NCBI GenBank assembly: GCA_036362985.1
Contig: JAYGXS010000002.1
Coordinates: 94,439,011 to 94,503,010 of the forward strand
DNA length: 64,000 nt
Reading direction: 5' to 3'
DNA from: Ligula intestinalis
Taxonomy: Eukaryota > Platyhelminthes > Cestoda > Diphyllobothriidea > Diphyllobothriidae
Shown: in pieces, positions 1-10,904 of the stretch
Numbering within the stretch: the first letter of the stretch is position 1
Layout: each line of letters starts with the position of its first letter
Translations under genes and position numbers: made by a program
The notes under the pieces: generated by a model
Database searches by the model: none
What the model was told of the DNA's origin: nothing
The model's input: only the letters and a program-made list of their open reading frames with translations

Positions 1-620
1 AACGGTGCAGAAGTCAAAAATACCACCCTGAGAAGGTCGACACGAATCTGCGAACCAGTCCAAAGTTTTCAGGGCGAGATCCATTATAACAATTGTTAAC
101 TCTTCATTTTTTATATTAACGGTATTCTCCCCCTTTCAGATGCTGCTAACTTGAGGGTGGAGGAATGCTATGTAGGCCCGCACGGGATGTCGGGATAGTT
201 CGTGCTAGGCAAAATTGCCTAGCGTGACGCGTGTGATGCCCTACTCTACTCTGACTGGCTAACTTTCAGCCAATGACGTTTAAGCCCCACCATAAATCCC
301 CTCGCTTAACATGACTCACAGACAAAACTCCTTACATGTCCTACAGCACAACTCCTGCTGACGGACACCCTTCTGTTTTGCCTATACAACCTTCTGCCTA
401 CAAACTGCCTTCTGTTTTGAATACATAACATATATATTCACTCAGAAATTTGCGAACACCGATCATATGGGCTTCCGAACTAAACAAAGTTCATGTGGTG
501 GTCAGAGGTCCCCAACGGGTGACCGCCTGCCAGGCCGATTCCGGCCAAGTCATAATAGCAGTAGGGGGGGCATGCTAATGAGCCCGAAACAGTTCTGTAT
601 CAAATAACCCCCAGGCACAC
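1..620. other. Non-coding left flank
   Basis: No reading frame here resembles a known protein. The sequence is mixed and moderately AT-rich in its last part. A pyrimidine-rich stretch around 330-430 repeats the word ccttctg. The recognisable LINE coding sequence starts abruptly near 620, so this is presumably the sequence into which a 5'-truncated LINE inserted, or its unrecognised 5' part. Confidence 0.4.
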
Positions 621-623
621 TAG

Positions 624-1307
624 ATGGCGGTACCCCTGTACCTACTTTTCCGAGCTTCTCTTAAAACTGGACAAGTGCCACCTGATTGGAAAGCAGCGTG
701 GATCTCACCCATCCACAAAAGTGGGAGTCGGGCGACCGCAAATAACTATAGACCGGTCAGCCTCACCTCAATATCCTGCAAGCTCATGGAACGCATAGTC
801 AAACGCGAGCTGATGCACTTTTTGGAGCAACATTAACTTATTTCTGAAAAGCAGCACGGATTCTGCAGGGGAAGGTCCTGCTTGATTAATCTGCTCTATT
901 GTCTAGAACAGTGGACCCGAGCGATCGATGAAGGGAATACGGTGCATGCAGTCTTCGTTGACTTCAAATAGGCGTTTGACACAGTGCCTCAGCAACGTCT
1001 CTTAGACAAACTCAGCCGTATAGGGGTAAGGGGAAACCTTTTGCAGTGGATAGAAAACTTCTTGACTGGTCGTACCCAGACCGTATGTATTTGCGAACAG
1101 CAGTCGGCGGAGGTAGCAGTTGAGAGCGGGGTTCCACAGGGTTCTGTTCTTGGCCCTATCCTCTTCCTTATATATATTGATGACTGCATGAGTGGACTAG
1201 ACTGCGAAGTCGCAATGTTTGCTGATTACCTAAAACTCTGGAAGGTCATACGCCACCAAGACGATGAATTAAACCTCCAGGCGAATTTGCGTCGACTAGA
1301 GCAATGA
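624..1307 (+). pseudogene. LINE reverse transcriptase fragment, catalytic Asp lost
   Basis: The RT palm of the outer LINE copies LINE RNA into DNA at a nicked target in active relatives. Visible motifs are PPDWK, IHKSGSR, NYRPVSLTS, an AFDTVP motif A, SGVPQGSVLGPILF (motif B) and motif C. Motif C reads FADY instead of FADD: the codon at 1227-1229 is tac, so the second catalytic aspartate is gone. In-frame stops follow LEQH (near 834) and fall just before AFDTVP (near 969). The ATG at 624 is not a natural start, since the family sequence normally continues upstream. This is a dead fragment, and the RT call is certain. Confidence 0.9.
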
Positions 1308-1815
1308 TCGACCCTGTATCTCATGCCATTCAATGTGGCCAAATGCAACTTAATGCGATTCGGTAGAACCAGCACTGCACCTCGAAGGGTGTATTACCTG
1401 AATCACACGCCGCTGCCAGAGGTAAAGGCTCAGAAAGACCTGGAGTGTGGTTCACGCCTCCACTTAATCCATCACTCCACTGCCTAAAAGTGACTGAATC
1501 CGCAATTTCGAGCTTGTATCTAATCAAACACGCCTTTACTAAGTTTGATACAGTTGTATTGGGCAAGGTATTCGGCACGTTCGTACGAACCCAACTGGAA
1601 TTTGCCATCAAAGCCTGGAGACCTTGGACAGCCAAAGAAAAAAAACCTCGAAAGGGTACAAAGACGCGCATTAAAATTAGTACCAGGCCAACGGAACCTC
1701 CATTATGAGACGCGATTGGTCAATCTTGACTTGTTTCCTCTGGATTACAGACAGCTACGAGGGGACCGAATCCAGGCATTTCGCATGCTGCGTGGTCAGG
1801 ATTGCTGCCTCCAAA
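1308..1815 (+). pseudogene. LINE C-terminal domain, degenerate
   Basis: This continues the outer LINE beyond the RT palm. From about 1545 one frame reads the CR1-type post-RT region with LERVQRRALKLV, then FPLDYRQLRGDRIQAFRML. This block commonly follows the thumb in CR1 elements. Between 1308 and 1540 the matching residues (MPFNVAKCNLMRFG) are spread over frames with stops. The block ends at GQDCCLQ, exactly where the nested LINE begins. The expected next residues (DFFELAT) are found about 3.06 kb later at 4875. Confidence 0.75.
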
Positions 1816-2771
1816 CAAGCGCACAGAGTTTACTTCAGAAGATTGAAGAGCTCAAAGTTTGTATAGCTACCTACAGCCGGATGTCATATCCATTACAGAG
1901 ACCTGGCTACAGGCCGACGTAATGGATGCCGAAATTGTACCCGGAGAGTACCAAGTTTTTCGTCTGGACCAGATACATAGGAGGGGAGGAGGAATAACAG
2001 TGTTTGTCAAAAAGGGCATCATTGCGTCAGAACGCAACATTTGTTCCTCTCATGATCGTGAAGCGCTATGGCTTAAACTGAAAACGCGTGGTGCACCCAC
2101 TTAACATTTCATGATCATGACCGCCAAATCAATCTCCAGAGGGTGGCGATACCGTATTTGAACTAATGCGTGAACTTGCTCAAAACAGAAACGCGTTGAT
2201 CACTGGAGATTTAAACGCCCCACTGATTAACTGGGGTGAGCTATCAGTTAAGGGTTCTCATGAGTCTTTTAGCTCCAGATTCTTAAAGCTGACGGAGGAC
2301 CTCTCTCTCGTTCAGAATGTTGGATTGCCAAAGAGAATAAAAGAAGCACAAACAGCGAACTGTTTGGACCTCGTATTATCGAAAGACCCGATTGCTACAA
2401 GCGCAATTAGGTCAATCGCGCCTCTTGGAAAGAGTGATCATGTCATGATCCTGTGGGAATATGCTTCAAACACCAATCAACCGGGAAATACGGAGGTTCG
2501 GTTAGACTACTGGCGCGGAAATTACACAGCAGTGAGAAATAAACTTGCAGCAATAAATTGGTATGACCTTCTAACCGGTAGTTCGGATGCCGACTGGAAC
2601 ACTGTCAGGGATCTTATAAGCGAAGTTAGGCATCGAAACTGGCCGCTGAAAAACGTACAAAAGGTGAGCAGGCCCCCGTGTTTAACACAAGATCTGACGA
2701 GCCAAATAAACCGCAAGAACAAACTCTGGAAAAGGTACGCATCAACATGCCAGCCTTCACACTACGAATAA
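1816..2771 (+). pseudogene. LINE apurinic-type endonuclease plus linker, frameshifted
   Basis: The N-terminal APE-like endonuclease of LINE ORF2 would nick target DNA. The frame holding AQSLLQKIEELKVCIATY shifts near 1870 into the frame with QPDVISITETWL, the conserved glutamate motif. After GAPT at 2101 there is a stop. A third frame gives PPNQSPEGGDTVFELMREL and then GDLNAPLINW (catalytic Asp/Asn) and SDHVMI (catalytic Asp/His). After this comes the linker RGNYTAVRNKL to YASTCQPSHYE, ending in a stop at 2769-2771. Copy B shares the region around the second break, so that lesion may predate both insertions. Confidence 0.85.
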
Positions 2772-3058
2772 TTCCGCCAAGAGCGGAACGAGGTTAGATC
2801 AACATTCGAATAGCGCGGAAAGACCTAGAAGCGAAAATTATTGAGCGGGCCGTAACGAAGCCAAAGCTGCTCTACAGTTTCATCAACAGCAGGCTAAAAA
2901 ACAAAGGCACAGTTGCAGTAATAGAAGGTGAAAATAATGACAAAATTATAGACAATCTCGAAAAGACAGAAAACCTTTGCAAGTTTTTTGCATCTGTTTT
3001 CACAGAGTAACTGCATTTTAAACCGACAGACTTCCATGCAAAGAGTAATTGCAGAATC

Positions 3059-4168
3059 ATGGAGGACCTCCATTTCACAGAAGAAGATGTGAGGAATGAA
3101 CTTCGTGCGCTTAACGAAGCTAAGTCTCCGAGTCCAGACAAAATACCAGCAAAGGTACTGCAAGAGCTGGCCTCGGAACTTTCCAGACTGCTTACGCATA
3201 TTTTTCAGTTGTCCTTTGATCGAGGCCTCCTCCCATCCGATTGGAAAGTTGCGAACATATACCCTATTCACAAGGGTGGATCCAGAACCAGCGCGAACAA
3301 CTATCGACCAGTGAGCCTAACTTTCATCTGTTGTAAAGTTATGGAAAGGATCATCAAAAAGGCCACTATGAAGCTCCTCGAAGAAAAAGACTTCTCTGAT
3401 GGTGCCCAACACAGGTTTCGAGGAAACCACTCCTGCCTGACCAATATGCTTTATGCTATGGAGTAGTGGTCCAAATCATTAGACGAAAATACCCCCGTAG
3501 ATTTTGTTTACATAGACTTTAAAAAAGCTTTCGATAGTGTCTCTTACCAACGGCTACTCTACAAGGTTGGCGAATCCGGGATAAGGGGCAATTTACTAAA
3601 TTGGGTAGGAGATTTTCTCATAGGCCGATCGCAGTCCATATGCGTCGGAAACGCAAAATCCTCTTCAGTGCCAGTTGCGAGTGGAGTGCCACAGGGCTCC
3701 GTTATTGGGCCACTAGTGTTCCTAATCTACGTCAACGACTGTAGGCATGGACTGGTCAGTAATGGAGTCTTGTTTGCAGATGATATTAAGATAAGGCAAC
3801 CCATCAGAAATGCTTATGATGAACAAACTCTGCAAGAAGGACCTGACCGCCTAGGTGAATGGTCCAAAAAATGTTTAATGCGGTGTAACTTTGAGAAGTG
3901 TGTCACATTGCGGCTCAAGATGAAGAAAGTGAGCGCGACGGATGACTCACACAACTACGTACTCAATGGAAGGTCCCCATCGAACGTCAATGAACAAAAT
4001 GATCTCGGTATGGCTATTGTGCCATCGCTGAAGCCGTCTTTACAGTGTGCTAGGGCTGCCAAGAGGGCGAACAGTGTTCTGTTTGCCATTAGGCGAACTT
4101 TTTTCGACAGACAAAAAGCGATTCGGCAAAATCGTTCACATCTGCAGTATGGCGTTCAGGGGTGGTGA
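3059..4168 (+). pseudogene. LINE copy A reverse transcriptase, FADD intact but interrupted
   Basis: The RT domain is in order: TEEDVRNELRALNEAKSPSPD, DWKVANIYPIHKGGSR, NYRPVSLTF, IDFKKAFDSV (motif A), SGVPQGSVIGP (motif B), LFADDIKI (motif C), then LGMAIVPSLKPSLQCARAAK. All catalytic aspartates of motifs A and C are present. A stop follows LYAME (3464-3466), and the ATG at 3668 only marks where the frame is next open. A frameshift near 4110 ends the frame. Compared with copy B, this copy keeps the active-site residues but has more reading-frame damage. Confidence 0.9.
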
Positions 4169-4614
4169 CCATGGATGCACAAAGATAACCAGATGCTGGA
4201 AAGAATTCGGCAAAAAGCAACGAAAATTGTGAAGGGCCCTAAGTCTTCATCATACGAATGTAGACTAGAAACACTAAACGTTTTCCCCATTGATTATAGA
4301 CAAATCCACGGTGACCTCATACAGACGTACTGCCTCGTGAGGAATCGGAAGTGTGCCCTGATGTTTGATGACTTCTTCGCCTTCGCCACTTCAACCAACC
4401 TCCGTGGGAATTCCCTCAAACTGCGGGGAACCCTATCGCATCTAGAGGTCCGCAAGCAGACGTTCTCACAGCGAGTCATCGGTGTCTGGAACGGACAGCC
4501 CGAGGAGGTCGTAATAGCGAACTGCACAGACACGTTTAAACGGAAACTGGATGAACATCTAGTTAACAGTTTCCGTTCATATGTACAAGGAAGCAGGAAT
4601 AATTTACGCCCCGG
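4169..4614 (+). pseudogene. LINE copy A C-terminal domain
   Basis: This is the post-RT domain: NQMLERIRQKATKIVKGPKSS, FPIDYRQIHGDLIQTY, then FFAFATSTNLRGNSLKLRG and RVIGVWNGQPEEVV. This is the same architecture as the outer LINE tail, with an aromatic-rich WNxLP-like motif (WNGQPEE). After LRPGNTYRYN the reading continues open to 4876 but is AT-rich 3' UTR without family similarity, so the biological end is probably near 4614. The equivalent frame in copy B stops at 19,209-19,211 directly after GNTYR. Confidence 0.8.
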
Positions 4615-4874
4615 AAATACCTATAGATATAACTTTATATTTGTATATGCTTCTCACTATTTTACAGTATCACATTTTATGTTGGATATATTATGCACAG
4701 AAGAGATTATTCTGACTGCTCACACGCACACGTTAAAATTTGTACATGTATATATGTTACTCACTGTTTATAGGGACGTACTTTATGTTGGAAACTTCAT
4801 GCATGCTGTTTTCAATAGGGTCTTCAAAGGCATTGCCTACTACCCTAAATATACTGAACTATACTTAACTAAAT

Positions 4875-5560
4875 GACTTCTTTGAGCAGGCCACCACCAC
4901 TAGGCTGCGAGGACACCCCTCAAATTACGTGTGACTGGGGCAAGACTTAACCCAAGAAAATTCTTTTTCTCTAAGGAGCTAATACAGGCGTGGAATGCCC
5001 TTCCTGCTGACATTGTCATGTCCCCATCCGTAGACGTACGTAAAACAAAACTTGAAAGTTTTAACCCCATAGATGGCTTCAACGAGAACAGCAGAAATTG
5101 AGTTTCTGAATCCAAAGACTGAAATGCTATAAACATATACTGATAGTTATTTGTAAGTAGTATTATTATTAGTATTTAACCAAATGAGGTTATGTAATTA
5201 TCTAGCTATCACGTCTCTGCTCAATAGGCGAACCGCGCTGATCGCGTCTGAGGTCGCATCTACCCCACTTATGGTCCTAGGCTACGTTGCCTTGTCACGC
5301 CCTTTATCGTATCGACCGACTGCTGACGACGTGGCGGGCTCCTCTGCTCTCACAGCAAAAGCGTGTCATGGATGCATCTTCGCTTCTTCGGGACGTTCTC
5401 GTGACTCCGAGGTCTCCTCCTCGCATGGTCCTTCGGATGTCGATATAACTCGTCATGGACGCCATGGCTGCTGCCAACATACACGGAAGCATCATGCTCC
5501 TATCATTCACATTCACATACTTTTCCCCCAAGAGCGACCGTTTTTCTCCTAAAAACCACA
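4875..5560 (+). mobile_element. Outer CR1-like LINE, 3' portion
   Basis: The outer LINE resumes here. From 4875 the frame reads DFFEQATTTRLRGHPSKLR and NPRKFFFSKELIQAWNALPAD to about 5100, the end of the C-terminal domain. The following 3' UTR (5100-5560) resembles the sequence after the related fragment at 32,930-33,180, including a shared run around atggatgcatct/atgggtgcatct and gttctcgtgact/gttctcatgacc. ATG-started frames on either strand in the UTR have no family similarity and are not called as genes. Confidence 0.7.
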
Positions 5561-5828
5561 ACTGACATTCTATTTTGAATTATGAGCCAGCCTTAGGAGT
5601 TTTTTCACTGTCTGCTCTTTTTGCTCAGTTACACTGCTGGCTCGTGTTAACTGAGTGTGAGTGTATTGCTTGAAACAAGCGATTAGTCGTCTACAATTGT
5701 GTCAATGACTTCTTTGGAATGTTTGGCTGTGCCGATGCATTTCTTAAAACCTATGTACCATGAGGGAGTTCAAATGCGTTTGCCTATATTTCCTTTAATA
5801 AACTTGACTTAAATTACTTGAATTACTG
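5561..5828. other. AT-rich intergenic stretch
   Basis: No coding similarity was seen. The sequence ends in tttaataaacttgactt, which would fit a polyadenylation-type tail of the preceding repeat, and then runs into a TA microsatellite. Confidence 0.3.
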
Positions 5829-5854
5829 ATATATATATATATATATATATATAT
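5829..5854. repeat. (TA)n microsatellite at gap edge
   Basis: About 13 perfect TA units run straight into the N block, so the true array length is unknown. Confidence 0.95.
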
Positions 5855-5954
5855 NNNNNNNNNNNNNNNNNNNNNNNNNNNNNNNNNNNNNNNNNNNNNN
5901 NNNNNNNNNNNNNNNNNNNNNNNNNNNNNNNNNNNNNNNNNNNNNNNNNNNNNN
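5855..5954. other. Assembly gap (100 N)
   Basis: Exactly 100 N bases, the conventional placeholder for a gap of unknown size. It sits at the TA microsatellite, the likely cause of the break. Confidence 0.98.
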
Positions 5955-6370
5955 TCAAAAAATATGGAAGAGGCGACGGCTGAACCATAGGAACTAACGT
6001 TCATACTAAGTGGCGCTCACTTGGGATGGAAAATAATTTTCCCTCTACGGGCTGACGCAAAATACAGCCACCATTTAGCACTTCCGCCAGATGACCATAA
6101 AATTGTTCGAGAACTTTTGACGTTTTAATTGTTCATTTCATACCTTCTCAAGTCCGATGATGACCACGGTAATCAGCTAAGAACATTTTCCAAATTAAGT
6201 TATCTGGTTTTTCCAGTTAGAATCCATACTACGTTTAGTACTAATTCTTTGCAGAATGGGCGAAAAGTTTGATTGTCTTCGACTAAAATTTTCCTCGAAA
6301 TCTTGGTTCTGACCCTATAAAGTCATCTTCCAGTCACCCATCTCCAAGCAGGGAGACACAGCTCACCAAT
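5955..6370. other. Unassigned sequence after the gap
   Basis: No protein similarity was recognised in six frames. It abuts the terminal hairpin motif of the PLE that follows and may be partly PLE 3' sequence read on the minus strand. Confidence 0.3.
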
Positions 6371-6406
6371 CTGATGATGAAAAAGAGTAAATTTCCGAAA
6401 CATCAG
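6371..6406. promoter_or_regulatory. 36-nt PLE terminal hairpin motif
   Basis: Starts ctgatgatg and ends gaaacatcag. The outer six bases are exact inverted complements (ctgatg/catcag). It contains the hammerhead core words CTGATGA and GAAA. Related 35-36-nt motifs occur at 26,785, 34,126, 37,551, 37,902, 43,697 and 43,804. Confidence 0.6.
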
Positions 6407-6461
6407 CATAATAACCCTGTGGTCCATAAGAGAGCCTTATTTTCTTCTTCATGTTCTTTGG

Positions 6462-6779
6462 AGGATGATGATTTACCTGGACCAGCATCATGTAAATCAG
6501 GCTCTACGTGTCTGTTAATACTAGCCGGGTTCGAGTGATATGCTTCCACGAATTCACTCACTTGCCTTATATTTGCCATGGCGATTACCTCGGTGCCATC
6601 CCAATTTAATCGGTGATCACAGTCAAGGAAATGCGCAAATGAAGGGTCCTGTCGGCGAACGGCTAACTTATGATCTTGGATACTAGTCTCAAGACGTCGG
6701 GCTGCTTGGCCGATAGAAGCGCAAGAGCAACCGGTGCAGTGTATGCGATAAATGACGTCACTTAGTTGTTCTACAGGTC
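6462..6779 (-). pseudogene. PLE GIY-YIG endonuclease domain
   Basis: On the minus strand the open frame reads VEQLSDVIYRIHCTGCSCAS, IGQAARRLETSIQDHKLAVR, DPSFAHFLDCDHRLNWDGTE and VSEFVEAYHSNPASINRHVE. This is the GIY-YIG layout of PLEs: VIY for GIY, a tyrosine-to-serine change at the YIG position (ASIG), a conserved R in ETSIQDHK, and the catalytic glutamate in VEAYHSN. The frame is open but has no start codon because the upstream part lies in another frame. The domain call is firm; activity is unlikely given the YIG change. Confidence 0.85.
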
Positions 6780-7139
6780 GGGGTCTCCTACTCGACGTAG
6801 GCTTGCGCGCAGTGAGAACGCAGGCTTATGGAGATGCCGAAACGACCTAGTTGCCGAGAGGTGGTTTCAAATATTCCATTCATCTAGGGTGGTTAATAAA
6901 ATTTCCGTGGCACTAAATCTCCATTGGGAGGGAGGTTTTTTTGTTTGACTCCGAAGTCTAAGGCAATTGTCGACAAAACTTGTCGGATATGCGTTGGCCC
7001 GGAAGCGTTTGTACAAGCACGCTATTTCTTTCTTGAGCAAACCATCATTACTGCAATAACGGTAGGGAATAGAAAGTACGGCCAATCGGGCACTGCCTAT
7101 TAACGATAGTCGTAGAAATCGAGGGTTTGGGACGTTCAA
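6780..7139 (-). pseudogene. PLE thumb-to-GIY-YIG connector, frameshifted
   Basis: The minus-strand frame 7139-6867 contains KKEIACLYKRFRANAYPTSF then VDNCLRLRSQTKKPPSQWRF. This corresponds to the PLE connector motif NGYPxxFVDxxL found here also at 20,550 and 36,780. After EWNI the frame stops (6867-6869). The next block, RQLGRFGISISLRSH, lies in a second frame, and GIY-YIG is in a third, giving at least two frameshifts. Confidence 0.75.
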
Positions 7140-9084
7140 GCATGTTGAAGACGGTGTGTGTGGGGGGCATGGTAATTATAGTCCAATTCTGGCAGAGTTT
7201 CAGGGATCGAGAAAAGAGGAGTCTGACAGTAGGATTTAGCTTTGTCTTGTCGCTGTTGTGAGAAGTGGTAGACTGCGGGGACAAATATATTGGATTCTGC
7301 TTGGGCCAAGGAAGCTTAAGTGCTCGTATAATCATCCTCTTCGGCCACAAGACTGGACGGGCTAATCGTACGGCTGCTGCCTCTGCCATCGCAAGTTTTC
7401 GTTGGCACAGGAGCTTGACATATATCTTCGATCCTGTGTGGATTACTGGAAATGCTTCCTTAACGTCTGCGTCGTGGTCACTGTGAACCAAATGAGCTGC
7501 AGTTGCACTAGTGGTGGAATTTCTGTGAAATTACATTCACCTGGGAAGGCACCTAGTCGTCCGACTAAAATAACATGCCCCTCAGGTATAAAGGAGGAAG
7601 TAGGTTGCCACTGAAGAAGTCTGAAGGGGTAGTCTGTCCTTAAATTCAAGGCGATGAATGTGCGTGCTTGAAAAGGTCAGTCATATCTAGGTGGCTACGT
7701 ACACGCACGCACCAGCACTGCGGGCATATTCCAAAATGTTTGTACGATTTTTCAGGGTTTTCGCCTCGCTTGTAAACTGAAGTAGGAGCAGACTTCGTGT
7801 ATTAAAAATACTATGTGACCTGTCCACGTTTATTGCCAAACACGCCCCCCCAAAAAACCTCCAGGGCAGTCAAACCTATCTCACAGTTAGTTTTCGGTTA
7901 CCGAGGTCCATAATTTGTCTCCTTTAATGACAACCAATTGCCTCCAGTCGGTATTCGCTAGGCGGCCTAATGTGGCGAAACAGAGATGCGTACCTAGTTC
8001 AGCCTCGCTAACTGCGCGATGCAACGCTGGTACGACGGTGTGTGTATATGTGCACGGATGATTGACAGTCGGCCAAATGTTGATGGTAATCGCCATTCTT
8101 ACAGGGCTGCGATTCTGCCGGTAGCCATTTCAGGCAACTAGTGTTCGCTGCGCGACCAGACGTCGCCCGCCCCCACGCCACCTCCCTCCACTAGCGTGCT
8201 TGTGGGCTCCCATTGGTTGGTAAATTACCAATGAGAGCGGCGTCCAAGGGAACCGCAGGTGAGGCGACAATTCGTGCAAGCATCACAACATAGTCATGTC
8301 CGCAATATAACCATTTTTTTCTTCTTGCTTCGAATATCGGCACCCTGCCCATTTATTCATTCATGCGTGGCCTATCCAGGGAAGAGTGGTGTTCGCACTA
8401 GGACTGAATGCTTAAAGCGGAAGGGTTCCGCTTTCTAAACGGGTTGATATTCAATGTAGTATTACGAATGCTAAAATAGTACTAAGAGTCGTTCACAAAA
8501 CTGTTTACATAAACTTGTTTGATAAGGCACGAGAATAGCTATCTCAGGAGTGGGGAGTGTTAGGGCCATGTTCTGTGTTGGAATTAGTAAGAGGACATAG
8601 TACACGGTGGCCTTGAGTGTTACCTATTACCGAGTTCCATCTCTAAGCGACTTCTCTCTCTCGGTACTTTTCGGTCAGAAAATTGGCCCTTTGAATGGAT
8701 AAGGGATATAATCTAGGATCTAAGTTCCAATAAGCGGCAAGAGTAGCTTATGTTGGCTCACGCACTAATCTCTACTCCGTGTATGTTTTCTTACGGAAAC
8801 GGTGGTTATAGCGTTTTATGGCTGCAGAATTGGGACACGCAGTGGAATATTCCTTAGTAAATGCTGCATGAATTCTTATTTTATTGTATTTAGAAGTGTT
8901 ATCGATTTATATCTGTAGATTTGCCTAATCTATGTTATCGGTTAGCTTATTGCGGAAAAACCCGATTATTAAATTGCAGGTTTTTTGAATATTCCGAGGT
9001 CGTCTTCTTCAACTTTTTAGTTCATTTAGTCCATAGGAAACTGTTACCGTATTTGATCCAAAGAGCATATAATTATACACGTTG
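7140..9084. other. Long non-coding stretch
   Basis: No coding similarity that I can support. Frames of 60-147 codons exist on both strands over 7050-7650 but show no recognisable domain and overlap one another. At 8211-8233 there is a near-perfect dyad (ttggtaaattaccaa) inside a GC-rich block containing an attggt box, the only promoter-like feature noticed. Confidence 0.35.
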
Positions 9085-9250
9085 GGAGTCGGCTCCAGAT
9101 AGGGATAACAATTGGGACGGCCTGCCTAATGCCTAAACAGTATTCGGCGACTGAACTATGTGCTGAGAATACCGATTACCTGACATGGCATCTAAGGGTT
9201 TTGTCTGTCCGGGCCACAGGAGTGTCTTCTCTTGTGGTCACTGGGTGTAG
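9085..9250 (+). repeat. Inverted-repeat pair, left arm
   Basis: Shared in inverted orientation with 10,905-11,075. Matching words include cagatagggat, tattcggcgactgaact, gctgagaa, ttacctgaca, ggcatct and tcttgtggtca. The arms are clearly diverged. About 1.65 kb separates them. The pair could be terminal repeats of an old DNA element or two oppositely inserted copies. Confidence 0.7.
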
Positions 9251-10440
9251 CGTTCGGTGGACAGCGCCCACCTAGGACTACTGAAACTATAAGATCGGGA
9301 CCTAGTATGCAGCCGCAACCTATAGCGTGGATTATTTAGCTACTTGCCATTAGTGGGCTAATATTACACATTTTCAGTACTTTACTCCCTCTCTTGAGGT
9401 TAAGAGGACGTCTCCTGTCTAATATGAGATCAATCTGTTCTGTTATAAACTAACATTGCTGTAACCTATAATGGCTTCAGCAGTTCAGTACTAATGAATA
9501 TGGAATGTAGTACCTATACTGCAGTAACTTGCAATGCGCATAGCTGATGGGAATATGCGCTTACAATCCTCCTTGTCCTCCACGGAAGTGATCGGTAGTG
9601 CATGCTGGTTAAGCTGGGTTGATTTTTTTCGCTGTACGGATGACACAGACCAGCAGACGATTGATGTAGCCATTGAAAGTCCCATGATAAAGCTTTGTGT
9701 CGGTCGAGCCCACAGATAGATTCGTAAGCATATTATATCTCCGGTTTTGCACGCGACAGCTTTGGCCATCTATTTTGTTGATGCCCAAGTTATGCTCCAA
9801 ACAGGTTGATGCAGTGACTTGAGCGCGAGTTAGGTTTTAAGTGATAGTCAACTTCCCGCAGCATCAAACCGAATTCTCGCTCATCACTCATCCATCATCG
9901 CTAGTATCTTCAGCATCACAATTAATGCGCCTTCACCACAGCAATGTAGTGTCATACTGTTGTCTTCTAGTGCAGAACTTGTACTGCACATTTCTGAGCT
10001 AGAGCTAAGTACTGCAGAGAGTGGAATTTTTCTGAGAAAAAAGGCAAATGCCACCTTTTCTGACCATAAAGCGAAAATCCAGGTCCATTCTCGTATGTGA
10101 GATTAAGCAAACACGGTCCCAGACCTGACACCAACCATTGCAACTTATTACAAAAATATTACCAGTACTACTATTACTCAGATACCCGTTTTTTTAGGCA
10201 TCTACTATGGGTAAAGGGGGGTAAACAGTGTTATAGTACCGGCGCAAATGCTACTATAGCACCATGTGACATGGCAGAACCTGCGATATTAATTAATAAC
10301 GTCTCGTTTACAATAGGTAACTAAGGAAAGCCATGTTATGCTAGTACCACCACTATCATTAATACTACCAGCATCACTGATATTGCCGTATCGTTCTTGC
10401 ACGGACCTAGACTCTCCTACTTTATCTACCTGATACTGTA
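9251..10440. other. Non-coding sequence with degenerate trinucleotide runs
   Basis: No gene recognised. From about 10,130 to 10,400 there are imperfect runs of tac/cta/atc triplets, such as accagtactactattac and ctagtaccaccactatc. They look like decayed microsatellite within the repeat described as R1. Confidence 0.35.
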
Positions 10441-10870
10441 TATTACTGACTTTATCAGCGTCATTTCTGACTCAGCAAACAGTCAGTAAACGTACCAGCA
10501 AATAATATCATCACCTGCACCCTTGATAGTAGTAGTAGAAATAGCAGAAGTGGCATTAGCAGTACCAGTCCTGGCTGACTTCAGTTTGGCTAGAAAACGT
10601 CTTTAGGTCACCGTTTAAATGCAGTTGAGAGGGTTTAGAGTGAGGTAGGTAGTGGCGCGCCTACTATCACTTTACCTGACCACAGTCACCGTCCCTGCTC
10701 TCCGGCAAATGGTGGACATCGTCGCCTGCGATGGTAGAACACACGTTCCAACTTACTACATGCACGTGCAAATCACATTGTAGTAAAGTAAACACTGATC
10801 TTTGCAATATGAGTACTAGAATTAGCATTCCTAGCACTGGATGATCTCCTCATACAGCACTATCCTCACC
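10440..10870 (+). repeat. Dispersed repeat R1, degenerate copy
   Basis: A diverged match to the R1 unit at 12,840-13,690. Shared blocks include agcagtaccagtcctggctgactt versus its R1 counterpart, and gttgagagggtttag, also seen at 57,378. Coding content was not recognised. Confidence 0.5.
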
Positions 10871-10904
10871 TTATTAGCCCTATAGGTGTGTTGTCTATCT
10901 GAAG

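Larger units (their letters stand above)
620..1815 (+). mobile_element. Outer CR1-like LINE, 5' portion (interrupted)
   Basis: This is the left part of a CR1/jockey-type non-LTR retrotransposon. It is 5'-truncated within the reverse transcriptase, because the endonuclease and the RT fingers start are absent. It runs to about 1815, where a second LINE interrupts it, and the same reading (words DFFE and RLRG) resumes at 4875. A related uninterrupted fragment at 32,585-32,930 shows the two halves belong together. Family assignment rests on the order of RT motifs and on the C-terminal domain after the RT. It carries multiple stops and cannot be active. Confidence 0.8.
1816..4874 (+). mobile_element. 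CR1-like LINE copy A, nested inside the outer LINE
   Basis: This is a 5'-truncated LINE of about 3.06 kb that begins inside the endonuclease domain and ends after a 3' UTR. It is very similar to copy B (16,430-19,441), and both end at the shared word atatactgaact. It splits the outer LINE between GQDCCLQ and DFFE. The uninterrupted paralogue at 32,672-32,693 joins those flanks directly. Boundaries are accurate to about 10 bp. A trinucleotide aaa occurs at both junctions, so any target duplication is minimal. Confidence 0.85.
6371..7139 (-). mobile_element. Penelope-like element 3' fragment
   Basis: This is a minus-strand PLE remnant holding the region between RT thumb and GIY-YIG, the GIY-YIG endonuclease, and the terminal hairpin motif at 6371-6406. 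PLEs prime reverse transcription at an endonuclease nick. The RT palm is absent, so the copy is 5'-truncated. The terminal part (6371-6480) is similar to 37,551-37,660, where the same hairpin and the word ttttcttcttc recur. Confidence 0.8.

Noticed and set aside
6371..6406. Calling the hairpin motif a functional hammerhead ribozyme
   Set aside because: The core words are present, but I cannot draw all three stems around them by eye, and the outer hexamer pairing conflicts with the core. Left as a structured motif.
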